A stretch of 64,000 nt of DNA, from positions 632,501 through 696,500 of the forward strand of contig BSBK01000871.1 in assembly GCA_027943335.1 (NCBI GenBank). Direction: 5' to 3'. This document shows, in pieces, positions 58,792 to 64,000 of this stretch. Numbering within the stretch: position 1 is the first letter of the stretch; every line of letters starts with the position of its first letter. The notes beneath the pieces were generated by a model that saw only the letters and a list, made by a program, of their open reading frames with translations, had not been told where the DNA came from and ran no database searches. The translations under genes were made by a program, and so were the position numbers. The DNA comes from Chamaecyparis obtusa. Its lineage: Eukaryota > Streptophyta > Pinopsida > Cupressales > Cupressaceae.

Positions 58792-59579
58792 CCAATAATA
58801 GAAGAACTATCCATTGGACCAGATACATTAGTGTGAACCAATTGCAATACCTTTGAGGCTTGACATGAGTCACGATCCTTTAATGGCATTTTGTGCTACT
58901 TTTTAGCTTGACAAGCTCCACAGACTCGGTGATTTTGAGTCTATCTCAAGTTAGCCAAGAACAAGATCCTCCAGAATAAGTTGAGCAGGATAGTGAATGT
59001 TCAAGCGACCATACTGTTGATGCCAAAGACTATTGATTGAAGATGATTTAGCTATAAAAACATTCTCAAGAGAATCGCTTGAATCCATAAGCATGTATAG
59101 ACCATGATCCTTGATGCCAACAACCATAGTACAGTGAGTTACATGATCAATAATCGAACACTTGTGTGAAGTGAATGTACTACATCAAGCTGAGGAGAAT
59201 GCCGCATAATCTGGATCACGGAGAGAAGATTCAATTCCATACTAGGAACGTAGTATACATTGAGGAATATGAGATTCCTCCCACTAGATTGCATCTAAAT
59301 GTTGTCCTTACCAACAACTATATCAACTTCTCCTCCACCAAAAATGACTAAATTAGTGAAAGGTGAGAAATCGGTAAACTAATACATAGATGAGTGAAGT
59401 GTCGAGAAGCACAAGAGTCCATATACCAAGCAGAATATTTCACATGATTTGCAAGTCACTTTGTCATGAAAGCATAAAATGCATATTCTTTCTTCTCTTT
59501 GTGCTTTGCGACATTGGCCTTAGGTAGAGGCACTCCCTACTTCTGTTATTTAGAAGCAATCTAACTTCAACAATCCTAT
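58792..59579 (-). pseudogene. copia H: protease and integrase zinc region
   Basis: Minus-strand reading, with many stops, gives WYMDSCASRHFTHL near 59395-59440 (protease, normally W.LDSGAS.H.T), then stretches matching the copia GAG-pre-integrase and zinc region and TYVKPQRY, LVQWIVLLLL near 58800-58860. The active-site triad reads D-S-C. Heavily decayed. Confidence 0.8.
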
Positions 59580-60338
59580 ATCAAGTGACCAAAATTGTGG
59601 CAGTAGTTACACTAAACTTTCTTCTTCTTCGAGCTATCATGAGGCTAACTGCAACCTTTCTACTAAGAGGATTGAGATTTTCCTTTATCCTTGTGAAAAG
59701 GATTTGGCTGTGAAGCCTTGTACTAAGGAGGAGTAAATTGCACTGATACCAAACTATTGTTTCCAATGATCCTGTTGTAGAAGTTTGGTGCATAAGTCTA
59801 AAAACTTTAAGTCAACATTAGTTGCAATAATGTTGAGAGTTTCTATGAAGTGCTCATAGGATTTAGGTAGAATTTTCAGGGTTATGACTACTATATCCTC
59901 TTCCTCCATTTTTTGACCAATGGCCTCAAACTGATCGCAAATTTTCTTAATCTTTGTTAGATGCTCTTGTAAGGACATACGCTTATACATCATGATCTAT
60001 AAAATAGGTCATTTTCAAAAAGAATACACGGCTCTTATCTGATGTCTCATGGAGATCCTTCAAATAGTCCAAACCTCTGCAGTTGTCTTGCTAGATGGAA
60101 CTTGTGGAAATTAATCATCAGTAACTGAAAGCTTGATAAGCATGATTGCTTCTCAGTTGCGCTCATCAATCTTATCTTGATCTTGTCCAACTCTAGTAGG
60201 ATGAGGCTCTTTACCCACGATGATTTCATCAAGGTGACGATATTCAAAGATCGTCATCATCCTATGCTTCCATGTGTTGTAATTTTTTCCATTGAATCAT
60301 TAATTTCCTTCCAACATTATCTTGGTCAAAGAGGACAT
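59580..60338 (-). pseudogene. copia H: gag, broken
   Basis: The minus-strand ATG at 60338 gives SSLTKIMLEGN, two stops, FNGKNYNTWKHRMMTIFEYRHL..., then 59754-59993 MSLQEHLTKIKKICDQFEAIG, KILPKSYEHFIETL. These are the copia gag (UBN2) hallmarks. A degraded knuckle (YCHNFGHL-type) follows near 59580-59610. Frames are interrupted several times. Confidence 0.88.
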
Positions 60339-61360
60339 CTACATGTTTTTTGAGGCATGAAAAAATGAGAAAATCTAAAAAGGAGACAAATAAAATGTAG
60401 AACCAAAGGAACAAATCCCAATGCACAAACAAAGGTAGATTTAGATATGGACTTCAAGAAAGATGAAGTATGGCTAGCATGAATCTCGAGGGGCAAATTT
60501 TTTATAGACCCAAAAGGTTTTGGCAAAGGCCCAAAAATCTCCTCCAAAAATCCACAAAGAATATGTAGATTAAACAATTTCCAACCAAAAAATCAGAAGA
60601 TTTTTTTAAAAAGCCTAGTCAACTGGAAAGAAAATTTGCAATCACTAGAGAAAAATTGCAGAGAACAGTAGAGGATCCCAAAGAAAACCCTAGGCGGCCC
60701 AAAAATCTCTAAAAACAATCTGTTGCAAATCATGAGAGGTAAATATAGGGTTGTCACGGAAGAAAACCTACAAAAATCTTGTGGTTACAAAAATACAACA
60801 CCAAAAAGGGCCCTAAGATCACTCAAACACGTGCAAATAGAAAGAAAAAACATCGATTTGAATGCAGAAAACTCACGCGTATTATAAAAAACTCAAATAA
60901 TTGCAGGAGAAATCTCATCAAAACAAGAAATAGGCTAAGAAAATGTGGTGGGTGGCCTTTGAATTGCAAAAAAACGTGATTGAAAACCATGAATGACCTT
61001 CAAGAACCACGAACAAAGGACTGGTGACGCGTTTTTCAGAAGAGAGAGATGTAAAGAAGTCACGAGCATAGGAAAAGGCAACTACAAGAAAACCAAAAAA
61101 ATACATAAAAGTGGTTTTATTTGCAGAGAAATGGCCATCGAACTAGAGATAAAATCGACCATGAAACTTAAGAAAACACAAAATCATGTTTTGTTTACAA
61201 GGTCGGGATTTCGAATCAGTTTGAAACGAAAGCAAAAATACTCATCCCTGCAAAATGGTAGCCAAAAAATCCTAGACACCAAGAAATTAATTTCAAAATA
61301 TTTAAAAAGCTAATAATTTATAAAACAAATTATAAATTTTTATAAAAAAATATTATCACT
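60339..61360. other. 5' leader of copia H
   Basis: About 1 kb between the gag start and the primer-binding site. AT-rich with poly-A patches. Open frames at 60779-60979 and 60993-61313 are Lys/Asn-rich without a domain and lie on the strand opposite to the element, so they are probably chance. Confidence 0.65.
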
Positions 61361-61372
61361 GCTTTGATACCA
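61361..61372 (-). other. primer-binding site of copia H
   Basis: The minus strand reads TGGTATCAAAGC, with a 5-bp gap to the presumed LTR end at 61378. Confidence 0.75.
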
Positions 61373-61377
61373 TATTA

Positions 61378-61799
61378 TGAAAGTAGTTAGTAAAATATTG
61401 AATGAAATAAAGAATGAACAAACGTTCATTTATAGATTACAAAGAGATGTTGTTTCTATTATGAAACAATCGTACAATTAGAAACTATCTAATATTTACA
61501 AAATCTACAATATTGACCATTAAATAAGAAATAATAAAGATATTATTCGAATAAAAGGAAGATAGAATTCAAAAGGACTCGAAAGCCAAATAATGTTGAG
61601 CATCAAAAGATATTGCTATAGATGCAAAGACTTCTATATGATGACAAAGTGGAGTTGAATCAAAGATAACAAGATCTACATGTTGAAGCAACATCTAGTC
61701 ATTTCCAACTAATCAAAAGATTCCAAGTTGACATATCAAAGTTCATCCAATCAAAATCATCCACAAGTGGACATGTGTAAGGCATTTATGTATTACTAC
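61378..61799 (-). repeat. presumed 5' LTR of copia H, right end uncertain
   Basis: Follows the primer-binding site and starts TGAAAGTAG. No partner LTR is in the window, so only position supports the call. It is probably cut by the plus-oriented LTR that begins near 61800. Confidence 0.5.
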
Positions 61800-61919
61800 T
61801 GTTGAAATGATAGCTTTAGTCAGATAACCACGGATGATAATCATCAATAGAATGATCTATGATTATATGCATGTATATATATCAATATACATTTTGTGTG
61901 TGTGTATACATATACATAA

Positions 61920-61960
<41 letters not shown>

Positions 61961-62159
61961 GCTTAACCATATATCATTTTAAATATTAGTGTTTCAGAAT
62001 CTAGTACAATACTTGTGAAGTATTATTATCTCATCATTCTTTTATCAACCTGCAAGACATTATAAGATCAAAAAGCGCACTATTCAAGAGACAAAGAAAA
62101 TTAAAAGGATATATATATATATATATTCTAATCTGAAATAGATTTAATCTACTTTAACA
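61800..62159 (+). repeat. LTR of a further, plus-oriented element
   Basis: Starts TGTTGAAATGATAGC and ends ACTTTAACA, directly before TGATATCAGAGCC, a primer-binding-site-like sequence. The start is chosen by TG and the preceding change of sequence, and is less certain than the end. It contains the (TG)n tract. Confidence 0.55.
61900..61959. repeat. TG/TA microsatellite
   Basis: TGTGTGTGTG, then ATACATATACATAAG, then about 30 bp of uninterrupted TG. Confidence 0.95.
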
Positions 62160-62172
62160 TGATATCAGAGCC
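62160..62172 (+). other. primer-binding-site-like sequence
   Basis: TGATATCAGAGCC is one base off TGGTATCAGAGCC and follows the CA-ended LTR. Confidence 0.6.
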
Positions 62173-64000
62173 TTGCTAAGGAAGACCCGATTAGATTTGA
62201 GAGTTCAGATTACTCAAAATATAAATTCTATCTAGAAAGTATAATCACATTCCATTCTTCATAATGACAAGTGATCATCGATATGACGAAGTGCAGTGAC
62301 TATATGGTTTCAGCAATGACATGAAATAAGAGTCTGTGGAATAAGAGTATAGCAGAATATATCATTTAAAACAATATATTTGTTGTGGCAACGATAACAC
62401 ATCGGTGATATTTCTTTTAAAGAAAGACCAGAATTAAAACAAATAGAAGTCCATGTCGAACACAACTTAAGAACTGATAAATAAGAATCGGTTAATATTG
62501 TCAGTTTGTGGTTATTATAAAACTCCATACGTATGAGGAAGAGTCGACGAAATTGTGGTCATACATCATGGGTTGCATGGCCCATTGTGTTGGCAAGGTT
62601 TCTACAATGCGGCAATATAAAGTATTGAACATAGCAATCCTTATATTGGGAATGGTGAGAATTGGGACATGGCGTGGGATCATCAACTTGGCTATATTGG
62701 TTCGATTGCCGAATAGGGTGTCAATATATTCATTGATCTCAAACTTGTGTAGATGAAAAAGGACCATCTAAATTTGGTTTGTAATATAAATCGAGAACTA
62801 ACATATTGATGTCCATTGTGTATTGAAATATTGTTAATTAGGGAAAATTTACGTTGTCTATGACTCTCAATCCTTGGCTTAATATTGATTTGCACCCAAA
62901 CTGTCAAACTCCATCGATTGTTGGGTTCTATCTTTTAGGTTCATATACATGTGTTATGGCATGAACTCAAATATTCTTTCAAAAGTAATTGCCGATGGTA
63001 TGAGCATGGCACCATTAGCATCTGGAATCCAGCTAAAATTATGAGTCCCAAGGACACCGAAGTTGCTCTAATTGCACGACTTGAAAACACAATTAATGGA
63101 TATACTTGATGATGAGTTCATTTGGACTGCTATTGACTTGTTGATCATCAGGATGACATGTGACTTCGATGTGACATTTGTCGATGGTTGCGATCTTGCC
63201 AATAAGGTTGACGGTGAGACTCTTGTTGATGCTCGTGGTCTCTATGTTTCTTAAAGGACATCGGGGAGACGGGCTATCGATTTGAGATCTCATATGTTCA
63301 TCGATAATGTTAGTGCCAATGAACTTGAAGGTGGTGGACCATGGTTGAATGGGAGCTAACTTGGCTAGACTATGATAGACATTGGAGGACTGTGTTGAGT
63401 TGATAGTGAATTGCTCATAAATAATGTTGATATTCAGTAGACAATACGATTGGGTGTACAGGTTGTTCATACAGTTGGGCTATGTTGTATCTAAAGGGTT
63501 ATCATGCTTTAATTGTATCGCGTTGCACATGCTTTGTGGAATCGAGGTCAACAAGAACTTGCTTTGGTGTTGCAAAGTCACATCGGAGAAGTCTTGGTTG
63601 TGGATATGCATCCAGGAGATTTTTGATGCATGCATAATCATATAGCTTAGAAGAAGTATCACTTGGTTTTTGTTCAATTTCTCGTATTAGCAAGGGTATT
63701 TTACTCAATCATGTCATAGGCATAGTCTTTGGTGATACTATTGTTATTGGAGATAGAGTCTCATTGTTGCAAGACAAGATCAAGAATCAAAGTTATTGGC
63801 TCTTGTAGGCTTACATGTATCAATGTTATATTCAACATTCAGAGGGAGTCTGACAACCCTACAGAGGCAACCTTGGACGAGAAGGTTGGGAGGTTGATGT
63901 TAGTGCTTAGAGCTGAGATGGAGTCTCGGTATCAGTGATAGCTAGTAGATGGAGTCTCAGCAATGTTAATTTGTTGTACTAATATATTCTAAAGATGTTT
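62173..64000 (+). other. internal region of the last element, no recognisable domain
   Basis: Text after the primer-binding site (GACCCGATTAGATTTGAGAG) resembles the start of a copia-type leader/gag, but no gag, protease, integrase or RT motif can be followed on either strand. Open frames such as 63072-63254 (+), 63093-63470 (-) and 63729-63938 (+) are short and unassigned. CAGAGGGAGT near 63840 could be purine-rich but no second LTR follows before the window ends. Confidence 0.45.

Larger units (their letters stand above)
13194..61799 (-). mobile_element. old Ty1/copia element H, split by nested insertions
   Basis: Minus-strand copia domains appear in the right order from right to left across distant pieces: primer-binding site 61361, gag 60338-59580, protease near 59400, integrase 59200-58792, 51576-51498 and 16769-16293, RT 15177-13931 and 13639-13440, RNase H 13422-13194. 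Each gap is filled by another element with its own terminal repeats or target duplication. Integrase before RT is diagnostic of copia. The 3' LTR is not in the window, and the element is heavily mutated. It is the oldest recognisable layer in this interval. Confidence 0.88.

Noticed and set aside
60779..61313. Two plus-strand open frames of 66 and 106 codons
   Set aside because: Lys/Asn-rich, opposite to the element, in an AT-rich leader. Chance is the simplest explanation.

Overview
The window is a block of nested transposable elements from a nuclear plant genome. No intact cellular gene, tRNA or rRNA gene was found. The element families (a Tekay-like Ty3/gypsy chromovirus, several Ty1/copia elements, a TNP2-type CACTA transposon and two gag-bearing non-autonomous LTR elements), the decay of the reading frames and the depth of nesting suggest a large-genome seed plant. 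A gymnosperm is my guess and is not proven by the sequence.

Layout. (1) 1-12847: a minus-strand Tekay-like gypsy element with LTRs of about 4.2 kb, its left end cut by the window edge. Gag, protease, RT, RNase H, integrase and a chromodomain are all recognisable but broken. (2) 12848-13193: the end of a plus-oriented copia LTR, cut on the left by the gypsy element. (3) 13194-about 61799: an old minus-strand copia element, called H here, split into pieces by five insertions. These are the LTR fragment at 12848-13193, an inverted-repeat element (13640-13930), a solo LTR (15178-16292), a complete plus-strand copia element (16770-51497) and a gag-bearing non-autonomous LTR element (51577-58791). 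(4) The plus-strand copia is itself split by a 17.4 kb CACTA transposon (21588-39018, TSD TGA) and by a 9.5 kb gag-bearing LTR element (39809-49339, TSD TGATG). (5) 61800-64000: a plus-oriented LTR, a primer-binding site and unrecognised sequence.

Most boundaries rest on more than one line of evidence: terminal repeats, target-site duplications and, in several cases, host reading frames that resume in phase when the insert is ignored. The order of events is H first, then the copia inside H, then the CACTA and the first gag element inside that copia.

The most interesting content is inside the CACTA element and the two gag-only elements. The CACTA has a broken TNP2-like transposase flanked by inverted arms of about 3.5-4 kb. 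It carries scrambled pieces resembling the nucleolar GTPase NOG1, a second exon-like piece bounded by AG/GT splice signals, and three fold-back structures: a 443-bp near-perfect palindrome, an 80-nt miRNA-precursor-sized hairpin in the NOG1-like patch, and an arm-specific hairpin insertion. Such an arrangement could produce small RNAs against host genes. The two non-autonomous LTR elements lack recognisable protease, RT and integrase. They keep long coding-like frames: one has a gag followed by an acidic region, and the other has a coiled-coil/zinc-knuckle ORF1 plus an ORF2 of about 1,150 codons that I cannot assign.
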